A stretch of 64,000 bases of DNA from NCBI GenBank assembly GCA_032027165.1, contig JAVSMO010000001.1:315950-379949 (forward strand), read 5' to 3'. The notes under the pieces are model-generated. The model made no database searches, was not told the DNA's origin, and saw nothing but the letters and a program-made list of their open reading frames with translations. Positions 37,709 to 49,187 of the stretch are shown here, one piece after another. This stretch comes from Denitratisoma sp. (GTDB taxonomy: Bacteria; Pseudomonadota; Gammaproteobacteria; Burkholderiales; Rhodocyclaceae). The first letter of the stretch is position 1, and every line of letters starts with the position of its first letter. Made by a program: the position numbers and the translations under genes.

Positions 37709-39736
37709 TCAAGGAGCCGGAACGACGGGGAGCAGCGGGCCCGGCGCCGGCCAGACGCCGCGCGCCAGCATGCGGCTGCCCTCGAAAGTCAGCCAGCTCT
37801 GCCCGCCGTAGTGCGGCAGCGGGCGGGCGAGGGCGGCGAGCGCCTCGGCGTTGCGCGCCGACACCACCGCCAGCGCGGCGCCGCCTGCACGGGCGACGGT
37901 CCACACCTGCGCGCTGCCGCGGCCGGCCAGTTCGGCGGGGCGCGGCGGCAAGCCGGCGCTTGCCAGCGCCGCGCCGACATCTTCGTGCAGGCCGGCGAGC
38001 AGCATCGGTTCGTTGCCCCGGTCCAGCTCCGCCAGCGCTGCCGGGCGCGGCGCGTTCTCGAACAAGCGCTGGGCCAGGGCCGCGGCGGCGGTGCGCACGT
38101 TCCCATCGGTCGTCGCCTGCGCCAAGCGCGGCGCGCGCGCGGTGATCCACTGGCGCAGGATCGGCGGCAGCTGCTCGGCCGCCGGCCGCCGCCACAGGCG
38201 CAGTTCCGGATCGAGGCGCACGCCCTCGGGCAGTGCGTCGAGCTCCAGCGTCGCCGTCTGGCGCGGCTGCGCGATGGCGATGCGGCGCACCTCGCTGCGC
38301 CCGCCGGTGTACACGAGTTCCACCGGCACGCCCAGCGCGTAGGCGGGCGAAACCTGCTCCAGCGTCAGCGCGAGCCGCACCTTGCCGTCGCGCATCGTCG
38401 CGCGCGCTTCGGCGATCTTCACTTCCGGCGCGCCGGCGCGGTTCAGCCACTGGTCGAAGAAGCCGTCGAGGGAGCGCCCCGCCGCCTGCTCGAAGGCCGC
38501 CTGCAGCTCGCGCCACCCGGCGACCCGGAAACGCTGCGCCTGCCAGAAGCCGCGCAGGCCGCGGCTGAAGGCGTCCGCGCCGATCTCGTCGCGCAGCATG
38601 AAGAAGAGCATCGCCGCCTTGCCGTAGCCGACGGCCGCCGCGGCGCCATGGGTGCGCGTGCGGAAGGCGGCGAGCGCCGTCTGGCTGCCCGCCGGGACGG
38701 CGGCAAAATCGCGCAGCCAGCCGAGCCGCATCTCGCGCGCGGCAGCGGCCGATTCGGCCTCCTTGTAGGCGTAGTCGGCCATGAAAGTGGTAAGGCCCTC
38801 GCTCCAGTTGCCGCGCGCGTAGTCGACGAAGACGCCGTTGCCCCACCAGTTGTGCAGCACCTCGTGGCCGAGCGAGGTGGCGCGGATGAAGGGCAGCTTC
38901 AGCACCTCGGCGCCGAGGTAGGTCAGCGTCGGCATGCCGAGGCCGGTCGGCAGCGGGCTCGCCACCACCGAGAATTCCGTAAACGGGTAGGCGCCGATCT
39001 CCGCCGCGTAGCGCGCCAGGTAGCGCTGCGCGTCGCCGAGATAGCCCTCGGCGAGGCCGGGCATCGCGTCGAGTTCGGCGAAGAAATACGTGCGCAGCCG
39101 CAGCGGTTCGCCCTCGGCGCGCGGCACGATCTTCTCGCGCACCCGGTACGGTCCGGCCATCAGGTCGATGCCGTCGGCGGGTTGCGCGAAGGCGAAGCGC
39201 GCACGGTAGCGGCCACGGGCGTCGGCCGGCGTTTCCTCCGATAGCAGTCTTCCCGCCACCAGCGCGCGCTGGTCGCCCGGCAAGGTGAGGCTGACCTCGT
39301 AGGTGAACAGCGGCGCCGGCTGCGGATACCAGCCGGCGCCGGCGGGCAGGAAGCTGCCCTCGGCGGCGGCCATCAAAGTCAGTCCGCGCAGCACGCCGCG
39401 ATGGTCGAGGCGGCGGTCGAGCGCCGGCAGGGTGCCGCCGTATTCGAGGCGCAGCCGCCTGGCTTTCTCCGGCATCGCGACGCGCCAGGCGCGCAGCGGC
39501 CCGGCGCCGTCGAGGCGTTCGGCGCGCAGGGTTTGGCCCATCGCCGAGGCAGCGGTTACGTCCAGCGATTCGTGCAGCGCGAAGCCGAACTCGCGCGCCG
39601 GCGCGTCGACTTCCGCCACCGCCGAGAAGCGCCGCGTAGCCGGATCGAGCTCGACCTGCAGCTCGAGCTGCGCCGCACTCAGCGGCGCCTGCGCGCCGGC
39701 GAGCAGCGCGAAGGCGACGGCGCGCAGGTGCCTCAC
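37709..39736 (-). CDS. M1 family zinc metallopeptidase-like protein
   Basis: A 675-residue exported aminopeptidase-N-like protein. It has an N-terminal signal (AVAFALLAGAQAPLSAA), a beta domain, and the zinc motif HEVLH at residues 291-295 with an acidic residue about 17 residues on (NWSEG), then a helical domain. The GAMEN-like exopeptidase motif is not obvious, so the substrate is uncertain. It starts with GTG in an overlap with the end of the ChaN-PDZ gene. A motif copy with one mismatch encodes G-V-L-R-G-L-T-L. Confidence 0.82.
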   Translation of the reverse strand: MRHLRAVAFALLAGAQAPLSAAQLELQVELDPATRRFSAVAEVDAPAREFGFALHESLDVTAASAMGQTLRAERLDGAGPLRAWRVAMPEKARRLRLEYGGTLPALDRRLDHRGVLRGLTLMAAAEGSFLPAGAGWYPQPAPLFTYEVSLTLPGDQRALVAGRLLSEETPADARGRYRARFAFAQPADGIDLMAGPYRVREKIVPRAEGEPLRLRTYFFAELDAMPGLAEGYLGDAQRYLARYAAEIGAYPFTEFSVVASPLPTGLGMPTLTYLGAEVLKLPFIRATSLGHEVLHNWWGNGVFVDYARGNWSEGLTTFMADYAYKEAESAAAAREMRLGWLRDFAAVPAGSQTALAAFRTRTHGAAAAVGYGKAAMLFFMLRDEIGADAFSRGLRGFWQAQRFRVAGWRELQAAFEQAAGRSLDGFFDQWLNRAGAPEVKIAEARATMRDGKVRLALTLEQVSPAYALGVPVELVYTGGRSEVRRIAIAQPRQTATLELDALPEGVRLDPELRLWRRPAAEQLPPILRQWITARAPRLAQATTDGNVRTAAAALAQRLFENAPRPAALAELDRGNEPMLLAGLHEDVGAALASAGLPPRPAELAGRGSAQVWTVARAGGAALAVVSARNAEALAALARPLPHYGGQSWLTFEGSRMLARGVWPAPGPLLPVVPAP
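39375..39398 (+). repeat. 24-bp bipartite motif, copy 6 (in M1 peptidase gene)
   Basis: Plus strand AAAGTCAGTC-N8-ACGcCG (one mismatch). The minus-strand gene reads G-V-L-R-G-L-T-L. Confidence 0.82.
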
Positions 39737-40907
39737 GATTTCTCGGGCGGAAATTTGACCACCAGCTCCAGCGTCTCTTCGCCGCGCCTGATGCGCAGCG
39801 GCAGCCAGGTGCCGGCCGGCTGCAGGCGCACATGGCTGATGGCGATGAGGGTCTTCTGCACCGGGCGGCCAGCCATCTCGAGGATGACGTCGCCGCGCTT
39901 CAGCCCGCTCTGCTCGGCGAGGCTGCCCGCCGTCACGGCGAGGATGCGCACGCCGCCCTCGTGATCTTCCAACTGCACGCCGAGGCGCGGCGGCGCCGGC
40001 TTCGGGGCGACTTGCGCCGGCAGCATGAACACCGCATCGGCGAGGCCGGCGCGGAGGTCCTTGCACTCGCCGCCGGCGGACAGCGGCAGCAGGGTGCCGA
40101 CATTCTTCACGCCGAGGTCGCGCAGCTGGTGCGGCACGCCGTGGCCGTGGCGGAGGTGGCCGCTGCCCATGACGCCCACCACCAGCGGCTTGCCGGCGCC
40201 GGCGCCAGCGCCTCGGCCATGGCGCGGTCCCAGGCGGTCTGCGATTCGACGAAGAAGCGGAAGGCGGCGTCGCCCTTCTTCGGTTTGGCCGCCTTGCCGC
40301 CCTTGTCGCGCAAGGTCGGATGCTGCAGGTAGACCTCGAACAGGCTGTCGCGGTAGGCCTCGGCCGGCGGCGCCGGGCGACCGAGGCCCTCGCGCTCGGC
40401 TTCCGGCACGGCATCCCAGCCCTTCTCGGTGATGGCGCGGCTCAGCTTGCGCTCGATGTTCAGCGCCAGCATCGGGATGCGGTTGATGCGCGCGAACTCG
40501 AACAGCGGCAGGTACAGCTCGGCCGGCATGTTCCAGTTCGCGTGCCATTCCGACTGGTCGAGGAACTCCTTCACCGTCAATTCGCCGGCCACCCAGCGGT
40601 CCAGCGCCGGCTGCACGCGGCGCGGGAACATCTCGAAGCCGATCGCCATGTCCGGCCGCCGCGCATGCAGGGCGGCCAGGGTCTGCAGCTGCCAGTAGTG
40701 GTGGTCGGCGTCGTCGTGCACCTCGCCCAGCAGCAGCACTTCGCGCTGCGCCATGCGATCGAGCAGGGCCGAAGCCTGCGCGGCGCGCGGGCGTTCGCCG
40801 TCGAGCGCCGACCACGTCGCCGGCTCGGGGCAGGACTGCGCATGGGCGGCTGCGGCGGCAACAAGGCCAAGGGCGAGGAGGAATAACCGGGGTCGTATGA
40901 GGGCCAT
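39733..40907 (-). pseudogene. ChaN-like lipoprotein fused to a PDZ domain, frameshifted
   Basis: The first part (start 40907) reads a signal peptide, then LLLGEVHDDADHHYW, the ChaN (DUF399) motif, and continues to about 40210 (TAWDRAMAEALAPAP). The protein then continues only in another frame as GKPLVVGVMGSGHLRHGHGVP through to a C-terminal PDZ domain (LAEQSGLKRGDVILEMAGRPV) ending at 39733. The shift falls in a repeated GC tract (ccggcgccggcgcc, 40192-40207) and is explained by loss of one base. Intact, it would be about 390 residues, an iron-related heme-binding ChaN domain with PDZ. It may be a true mutation, a sequencing error, or slippage. Confidence 0.75.
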
Positions 40908-41066
40908 GATTTATCCGGCTGGACGAAAGACCTTCAGATTATCACCGCCTGCGCAAGTTCCGGCGCCGGCGCCTTGCCGCAGGGAAAGCGCGGGCGCACA
41001 ATCGGCACACGGATGCCGCTTCGGTCGTCCGCCGCTGGCCCCGAACCCCAACAACAAGGAGGCAGC

Positions 41067-42164
41067 ATGAACCCCCAACCCCGACTCACCCTTCGCGACC
41101 TGCGCGTGCGCGCCGTCAACGTGCCGATGGCGATCCCGCTGCAGACCAGCAGCGGCACCATCAGTATTGCGCCGCTGGCCCTGATCGACCTCCACACCGA
41201 GGAGGGCGTCACCGGCGCCGCCTACCTCTTCTGCTACACGCCGCTGGTGCTCAAGCCCGTCGTGCAGCTCCTCGCCAACCTGGCGCCGCTCGTCAAGGGC
41301 GACGCCGTCGCGCCGCTCGCGCTCGAACGCAAGCTGCAGGGCCGCTTCCGCCTGCTCGGCGCAAAGGGCGTCGCCGGCATGGCGCTGGCCGGCATCGACA
41401 TGGCGGCGTGGGACGCGCTCGCCCGGGCGCAGGGCCTCCCCCTGGCGCGCGCGCTGGGCGGCGAGCCGCGGCGCATCCCCGCCTACAACAGCTGCGGGCT
41501 CGGCATGATCGGCGCCGAGCGCGCCGCCGCCGAGGCGCAGCAGCTGGCCGCGCCGGGCTTCGCGGCGATCAAGGTGCGGCTCGGCTACCCCGACCTGAAG
41601 ACCGACCTCGCCGTCGTGCACGCGGTGAAGCGCGCCGTCGGCGACGACGTCCTGCTGATGTCCGACTACAACCAGGTCCTGCCCGTGCCCGAGGCGATCG
41701 CCCGCGTGCAGGCGCTCGACGGCGAGGGACTCGGCTGGATCGAGGAGCCGGCGCTGGCCGACGACTACGACGGCTACGCCCGCATCCGGGAAAAGGCGCG
41801 CACGCCGATCCAGATGGGCGAGAACTGGTGGGGCACGCACGAGATGGCGAAGTGCCTCGCCGCCGGCGCCACCGACCTCGGCATGCCGGACGCCATGAAG
41901 ATCGGCGGCGTCAGCGGCTGGCTGCGCGCGGCGGCCCTCGCCGAGGCGGCCGGCCTGCCGGTCTCCAGCCACCTCTTTCCGGAGGTCAGCGCCCACCTGC
42001 TCGCGGTCTCGCCGACCTGCCACTGGCTGGAATACGTCGACTGGGCCGCGCCGATCCTGCAGGAACCGCTCCGGATCGAGGCCGGCCACGCCGTCGTCCC
42101 GGATGCGCCCGGCAGCGGCATCGCCTGGAACGAGGACGGCGTGGCGCGCTGTCTCGCCGAGTGA
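41067..42164 (+). CDS. Enolase-superfamily enzyme (mandelate racemase/muconate lactonizing type)
   Basis: A 365-residue enolase-superfamily protein. The catalytic-type lysine lies in FAAIKVRLG, metal ligands in MSDYNQV, WIEEPAL and MGENWWG, and the His-based second half in SSHLFPEVSAHL. These place it in the mandelate-racemase-like group, which removes a proton alpha to a carboxylate. Substrate unknown. ATG 41067 has AAGGAGG 6 bp upstream. The frame continues upstream without protein-like features. Confidence 0.85.
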   Translation: MNPQPRLTLRDLRVRAVNVPMAIPLQTSSGTISIAPLALIDLHTEEGVTGAAYLFCYTPLVLKPVVQLLANLAPLVKGDAVAPLALERKLQGRFRLLGAKGVAGMALAGIDMAAWDALARAQGLPLARALGGEPRRIPAYNSCGLGMIGAERAAAEAQQLAAPGFAAIKVRLGYPDLKTDLAVVHAVKRAVGDDVLLMSDYNQVLPVPEAIARVQALDGEGLGWIEEPALADDYDGYARIREKARTPIQMGENWWGTHEMAKCLAAGATDLGMPDAMKIGGVSGWLRAAALAEAAGLPVSSHLFPEVSAHLLAVSPTCHWLEYVDWAAPILQEPLRIEAGHAVVPDAPGSGIAWNEDGVARCLAE

Positions 42165-42233
42165 GGCGGCCGCCGCATGCGATCCGCAAGAATCGGATTG
42201 AGGCAAGGCGGGGAGCTGCAGTACGCTCGCGGC

Positions 42234-45484
<3,251 letters not shown>

Positions 45485-45491
45485 GTCGTCC

Positions 45492-46001
45492 ATGAACCGG
45501 ACCCCGCCGGCACTCCCCCGTTCGCGCCAGTGGCTCGGCCTCGCCGGCTGGCTGGCGCTCGCCTTCGCCACCGCGGCAATCGGCGCCGTGGCCTCGGTCA
45601 GCGCCGGCGCGTTCTACGCGGAACTCGTGCGCCCCGCCTGGGCGCCGCCCGGCTGGCTCTTCGGCCCGGTGTGGACCGCGCTCTACGCGCTCATGGGCGT
45701 GTCCGCCTGGCTGGTCTGGCGCGAGCGCGGCTTTGCCGGCGCCCGCGCGGCGCTGACACTCTTCATCGTCCAGCTGGCCGTCAACGCATTGTGGAGTTGG
45801 CTGTTCTTCGCCTGGCGCCTGGGCGGCTCGGCCTTCGCCGAAGTCCTGCTCCTGTGGTGCCTGATCGTCGCCACCGTGATCGCCTTCCGGCGCATCAGCG
45901 CGCTGGCCGCCGTCCTGCTCCTGCCCTACCTGGCGTGGGTCACCTTCGCCTCGGCGCTGACCTACGCCGTCTGGCGGCTCAATCCGGCGCTGCTGGGCTG
46001 A
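45492..46001 (+). CDS. tspO: TspO/MBR family protein
   Basis: A 169-residue, five-helix TspO. Family motifs include WAPPGWLFGPVWTALYALMGVSAW and LAVNALWSWLFFAWR. TspO binds porphyrins and affects tetrapyrrole and oxygen-linked responses. It starts 7 bp after katG, so the two may be co-transcribed under oxidative stress. Confidence 0.92.
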   Translation: MNRTPPALPRSRQWLGLAGWLALAFATAAIGAVASVSAGAFYAELVRPAWAPPGWLFGPVWTALYALMGVSAWLVWRERGFAGARAALTLFIVQLAVNALWSWLFFAWRLGGSAFAEVLLLWCLIVATVIAFRRISALAAVLLLPYLAWVTFASALTYAVWRLNPALLG

Positions 46002-46042
46002 GTCGTCGACCGACGGGTCCTGGCGATACCGGCGCTGCGGTA

Positions 46043-46066
46043 AAAGTCAGTCCGCGCGGCACGGCG
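46043..46066 (+). repeat. 24-bp bipartite motif, copy 8 (intergenic)
   Basis: Plus strand AAAGTCAGTC-N8-ACGGCG, all fixed positions matched, 41 bp after the tspO stop. Confidence 0.88.
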
Positions 46067-46095
46067 CCGGCGCGCAGGCAGCGCATAATGCGCGC

Positions 46096-46758
46096 ATGAT
46101 GGATCTCGACAGCCGGCGCCCCGCACTCGACGTGCCCTTCGCGATGCTCGTGACCGGCGCGCTGGGACTGGCCGTCGGGATCGCAACCGTCGCCGCATCC
46201 GCCCTCGCGTACGCCGCGACCCGCGACTTCTCCTTCTTCACCACCTACATCAGCGACTTCGGCGCCGCGCCGGGATGGCCGAGCACGCTCTTCACCGCCG
46301 GTATGCTGATTGCCGCGCCGCTCCGTTACCTCTTCCTCGTCCTGCTTCTCGTCCGGCTCGTCCACCTGGGCGCCTCGACGCGCTTCCGTTCGGCGATGCT
46401 CGTTGTCGGCGCCCTGACGGTGCTCGGCAGCATAGGAACGGCCGCGATTCCGTTCACGCTCGACGCAACCATCCACAAGAGCTCGGCCCTGCTCTACTTC
46501 TTCGGCACGGTCGTATTGCTCGGCGCAATCTCCCTGCAGGAGTGGAGGCTTCGCCTGCCGCGGGCGCTGCCGCTGAGCGGCATCGCCGTGGTGGCCGCCT
46601 ACTTCGTTTTCGCCACCCTGCTCGCGCTGGTCGGAAAGGTCGGTGCCGTCGAGCGCACCACGCCGGTGCCCTGGGAATGGCTGTCCTTCATTGCTCTGAT
46701 GATCTGGCTGGCCGCGCACACGGCGCTGCTCGGATCCAGGGCGCCCAGGAACCGCTGA
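46096..46758 (+). CDS. DUF998-like membrane protein
   Basis: A 220-residue protein with six predicted helices and little soluble sequence. The spacing and FSFFTTYISDFGAAP-type loop, with FTLDATIHKSSALLYF later, suggest DUF998. No function is known for it. It starts at ATG 46096, 29 bp after a 24-bp motif copy, and is 22 bp before a VOC-family gene. Confidence 0.72.
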   Translation: MMDLDSRRPALDVPFAMLVTGALGLAVGIATVAASALAYAATRDFSFFTTYISDFGAAPGWPSTLFTAGMLIAAPLRYLFLVLLLVRLVHLGASTRFRSAMLVVGALTVLGSIGTAAIPFTLDATIHKSSALLYFFGTVVLLGAISLQEWRLRLPRALPLSGIAVVAAYFVFATLLALVGKVGAVERTTPVPWEWLSFIALMIWLAAHTALLGSRAPRNR

Positions 46759-46780
46759 TGCAACTGCTCCTGGTGCAGCC

Positions 46781-47206
46781 ATGAAACAGGCCATCAGCTT
46801 CATCACCCTCGGCGTCGGCGACCTCGCGCGCAGCCGCGCCTTCTACCGTGCGCTGGGCTGGCGCGAATCCTCCGGCAGCCAGGCCGAGGTGGCCTTCTAC
46901 CAGGCCGGCAGCGTCGCCTTCGCGCTCTTCGCGCGCGACTCGCTCGCCGAGGACGCCGGCGTGCCGCCGCAAGGCACCGGCTTCCCCGGCTTCACTCTCG
47001 CCCACAACGTTCCCTCCGAACAAGCGGTCGACGCCACGCTGCGCGAAGCCGTCGCCGCCGGCGGCCGCCTCGTGCGCGCCGGCGAGAAAGCACCCTGGGG
47101 CGGCTACCGCGGCTACTTCGCCGACCCCGACGGCTTCCTCTGGGAAGTCTGCTTCAATCCCTTCTTTCCGCTCGACGAGAACGGGTTCGTGAGGCTGCCG
47201 GAGTAG
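46781..47206 (+). CDS. VOC (glyoxalase/bleomycin resistance) superfamily protein
   Basis: A 141-residue protein with paired VOC modules: ISFITLGVGDLARSRAFYRALGW at the start and GGYRGYFADPDGFLWEVCFNPFF at the end. Such proteins use a metal for varied reactions; the substrate is unknown. Confidence 0.88.
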   Translation: MKQAISFITLGVGDLARSRAFYRALGWRESSGSQAEVAFYQAGSVAFALFARDSLAEDAGVPPQGTGFPGFTLAHNVPSEQAVDATLREAVAAGGRLVRAGEKAPWGGYRGYFADPDGFLWEVCFNPFFPLDENGFVRLPE

Positions 47207-47221
47207 TCGGGCGTTGCGGAG

Positions 47222-47245
47222 AAAGTCAGTCGCTGGGGGACGGCG
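47222..47245 (+). repeat. 24-bp bipartite motif, copy 9 (intergenic)
   Basis: Plus strand AAAGTCAGTC-N8-ACGGCG, all fixed positions matched, 15 bp after the VOC gene stop and 240 bp left of the integron-type cassettes. Confidence 0.88.
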
Positions 47246-47486
47246 ATGGGTTTTGGGAATAGGAGCTATCGGCCAGGAGCGGTCGTCCGCAGTTGCCCTT
47301 CCATTTGCGTAGTGGCAGCATGAGGGCGGCAAGCAGCAAGAGATGGCGCACTCCATTTCGTTTGCACCTTGGGACCTATAAAGAAATAGCTAATCGATTG
47401 ATGCGTCGATACTAGAATGTCAACAACTCCTGTTTATCCATTGGAAGTGACGGAAAACGATCCGTCATTTAGGCAGCACATTTCAC
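47246..47486. other. Non-coding, lower-GC leader of the cassette array
   Basis: No convincing gene. It contains a perfect 7-bp inverted repeat TGACGGA/TCCGTCA (about 47447-47466) and leads into GTTGGGC at 47487, the left core site. It may hold a degenerate attC or attI and a promoter for the cassettes. Confidence 0.4.
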
Positions 47487-47493
47487 GTTGGGC
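47487..47493 (+). other. Integron-type core site (left boundary of cassette 1)
   Basis: GTTGGGC fits the core GTTRRRY and is the exact reverse complement of GCCCAAC, the R'' end of the first attC. The start codon of cassette gene 1 follows 4 bp later, as is usual in cassettes. Confidence 0.6.
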
Positions 47494-47496
47494 GCC

Positions 47497-47916
47497 ATGA
47501 GCAGACTCCGTACCGATCGAGAAATCCTTCGTTGCATCTACTCGATGTACGAATCTGCCTACCCAGGAGTAAAACCCGGGCAGGTTCGAGGCGAGAATGA
47601 TCCGTACGTCCCCATCGATGTTCGCGCGGTCGCAGCAAAGCTTGGCGCAAAGCCCGAGTTGCTGTTCGGACGTCTTTACTACGATCTTGATGCAAGGCAT
47701 CGGTACGAACAGAAAGGCGGTGCATCTGTTCATCTCTTCCTGCTTGACGTTCAAAGTAAACGACACTCCGTTAACTTCCCGTATCTAGCGGCCATCCTTG
47801 CTGGTCATGAGCAGGAGTACAGAAAGTTGTTTTGGTCTATGGTCTTCTCAGTCGCGGCGCTGCTCGTGTCGGTTGCATCGCTGGCCGTGAGCCTCCTTGC
47901 CAAGGTGCCACAATGA
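47497..47916 (+). CDS. Integron cassette protein 1, hypothetical, C-terminal membrane helix
   Basis: A 139-residue protein of unknown function. Its N-terminal part is soluble (RLRTDREILRCIYSMYESAYPG, then a winged-helix-like VPIDVRAVAAKLGAKPELLFGRLYYDL). The C-terminal end is one membrane helix (LFWSMVFSVAALLVSVASLAVSLL). Base composition is lower in GC than the neighbours. It starts just after the core site at 47487, and its stop abuts attC1, the normal compact cassette layout. Confidence 0.7.
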   Translation: MSRLRTDREILRCIYSMYESAYPGVKPGQVRGENDPYVPIDVRAVAAKLGAKPELLFGRLYYDLDARHRYEQKGGASVHLFLLDVQSKRHSVNFPYLAAILAGHEQEYRKLFWSMVFSVAALLVSVASLAVSLLAKVPQ

Positions 47917-47917
47917 C

Positions 47918-47999
47918 GCCCAACCCATCGGTCAAGAGGGTCTGGCTTACAGCGGGCTTCACCCGCTTCCAACCAGCCCCTTACCTTCAACGGTTAGCC
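47918..47999 (+). repeat. attC-like recombination site 1
   Basis: An 82-nt imperfect palindrome from GCCCAAC (R'') to GTTAGCC (R'-like). Its arms pair with extrahelical bases, GGT-c-AAG-a-GGG with CCCCTTACC, then CTGG-c-TT with AACCAG, and AGCGGG with CCCGCT at the tip. This is the shape of attC sites. Confidence 0.82.
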
Positions 48000-48019
48000 A
48001 TTATCAGGAGGATCAACGA

Positions 48020-48448
48020 ATGCAGGAAACAAATGTAACTATCGCAACCTCGTTTTCAGACTTTCAGCGACTCAAGGCAATCCACCAAGCATTCGTTGAG
48101 GAAATACAAAAACAGGAGCAAGCGCAACTGGCAGTTGCATCCCTCAAGGTGGTAGAGGGAGCACTATGTGTGTCCTATTTGGAACTCGAATTCCGTGCCG
48201 TGCGAAGATCAGTAGCTGTTGATTTTCGTCTTATTGCCAATGAATATGCTTTTGTCGGTTCCATCGGCGACCAAGAACATGTATTGCTGTGTCTGTATCT
48301 GTCGCCCGATGGAAACCTTCATCTCAAATCGTCACTGGATGATGAAAGCCGCCTCTGTGACTACAACAATCAGTATCTGGTGAAAAACATTCTCACCAAA
48401 ATCCAGCTCGCGGCTTTGTCGTCGAGTTTTTTTGCGCCTCATGGCTAA
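48020..48448 (+). CDS. Integron cassette protein 2, hypothetical
   Basis: A 142-residue soluble protein, alternating helix and strand, with no recognisable domain (QRLKAIHQAFVEEIQKQEQAQ, then VDFRLIANEYAFVGSIGDQEHVLLCLYLSPDG). Lower GC than the genome. ATG 48020 has AGGAGG 8 bp upstream and lies 20 bp after attC1. The stop codon is inside the next attC. Function unknown. Confidence 0.7.
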   Translation: MQETNVTIATSFSDFQRLKAIHQAFVEEIQKQEQAQLAVASLKVVEGALCVSYLELEFRAVRRSVAVDFRLIANEYAFVGSIGDQEHVLLCLYLSPDGNLHLKSSLDDESRLCDYNNQYLVKNILTKIQLAALSSSFFAPHG

Positions 48449-48511
48449 TCTATCATTCCACCGGACCGGCGCGAAAAGCCGCGCAGGCCGGTGAATTCAA
48501 ACTTTGACACC
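48443..48511 (+). repeat. attC-like recombination site 2
   Basis: A roughly 69-nt imperfect palindrome. TTC-c-ACCGG pairs with CCGGTGAA leaving an extrahelical C, and GCGCG pairs with CGCGC at the tip. The end cores (GGCTAAT and TTTGACA) are degenerate, so the site may be decayed. Confidence 0.65.
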
Positions 48512-48991
48512 ATGAGCTACAAAGACTTGTCCCGCGAGGATTTCGACGCTATCGTCACCGGGGAACTCACCCATTACGCCATTTGGCTCGAGGACGTCTT
48601 AGTAAGGTTTATCTCTCGCCATTTCGCCGCCGAGGCTCGCCGCAAGGACTTCGAACGATTGATCCTGAGGCGGGATGGGCTGACCTTTCAGGACAAGATC
48701 GAAATTGTGCGCGCCATGCTACCGTTGTTTGAGAACCGTGACGCAGCCGAAAAGCTCAAGCCGCTTCTCGGGAGGATTGAGGAATTCAAAGCGAACCGAA
48801 ATGCGTTTGCTCACGGCCTCGATGTAACTCCCAAAGAGCTTCCGCCTCCCACGGTACTTGTCGAAATCGTCACGCGCTCAGGCAAGGAGAAAGTCGTGGA
48901 AGTCTCTCCTGAGGCACATAAAGAGCAGATGGCTTCCGCCGAGGCGTTGCTTAGCGAACTGCACACAGTCGCGAATGAAATTGGCGTCTAA
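48512..48991 (+). CDS. Integron cassette protein 3, HEPN-like
   Basis: A 159-residue, mainly helical protein. It contains FKANRNAFAHGLDV, an R-N-x-x-x-H motif like that of HEPN domains (R-x4-6-H), which often act as RNases in toxin and defence systems. The preceding QDKIEIVRAMLPLF helix fits a HEPN helical bundle. ATG 48512 follows attC2 directly; GTG 48491 would start inside attC2. The homology is my judgement from the motif alone. Confidence 0.6.
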   Translation: MSYKDLSREDFDAIVTGELTHYAIWLEDVLVRFISRHFAAEARRKDFERLILRRDGLTFQDKIEIVRAMLPLFENRDAAEKLKPLLGRIEEFKANRNAFAHGLDVTPKELPPPTVLVEIVTRSGKEKVVEVSPEAHKEQMASAEALLSELHTVANEIGV

Positions 48992-49072
48992 CCCTGTGCT
49001 CGACCCCGGTCCCTTCGGTCACTGGACGCTGCGCGATGAAGCCGCACAGCGCCGGCCAGCTCCACGTTGATG
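48986..49072 (+). repeat. attC-like recombination site 3
   Basis: An 87-nt imperfect palindrome. GTCTAAC fits the RYYYAAC core at the R'' end; the right end GTTGATG is close to GTTRRRY. CTGG pairs with CCAG, and CGCTG-c-GCG with CGC-a-CAGCG. The stop codon of cassette 3 overlaps it. Confidence 0.72.
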
Positions 49073-49099
49073 GTCCGCTTCGGGTCGATAGCACCCACT

Positions 49100-49123
49100 C
49101 GCCGTACTACAGCGACTGACTTT
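49100..49123 (-). repeat. 24-bp bipartite motif, copy 10 (intergenic)
   Basis: Minus strand AAAGTCAGTC-N8-ACGGCG, all fixed positions matched. It is 28 bp right of attC3 and is the first of a pair with the same orientation. Confidence 0.88.
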
Positions 49124-49162
49124 CCCCCGCAGTTCTCAACACCGCCAATAATCGAAGTTCCG

Positions 49163-49186
49163 CGCCGTCCCGCAGCGACTGACTTT
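49163..49186 (-). repeat. 24-bp bipartite motif, copy 11 (intergenic)
   Basis: Minus strand AAAGTCAGTC-N8-ACGGCG, all fixed positions matched, 63 bp after copy 10 in the same orientation and directly before the end of the next minus-strand gene. Confidence 0.88.
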
Positions 49187-49187
49187 T

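Noticed and set aside
37784..37794. AAAGTCAGCC in the M1 peptidase gene as a motif copy
   Set aside because: One core base differs and the second half is absent at the right spacing.
48676..48687. GGGCTGACCTTT (encoding G-L-T-F) in cassette gene 3
   Set aside because: The core differs and no CGCCGT half is present; the peptide fits the protein naturally.
49100..49186. The tandem motif pair as a CRISPR remnant
   Set aside because: Only two units, the repeat is bipartite and also occurs singly elsewhere, and no cas genes are present.
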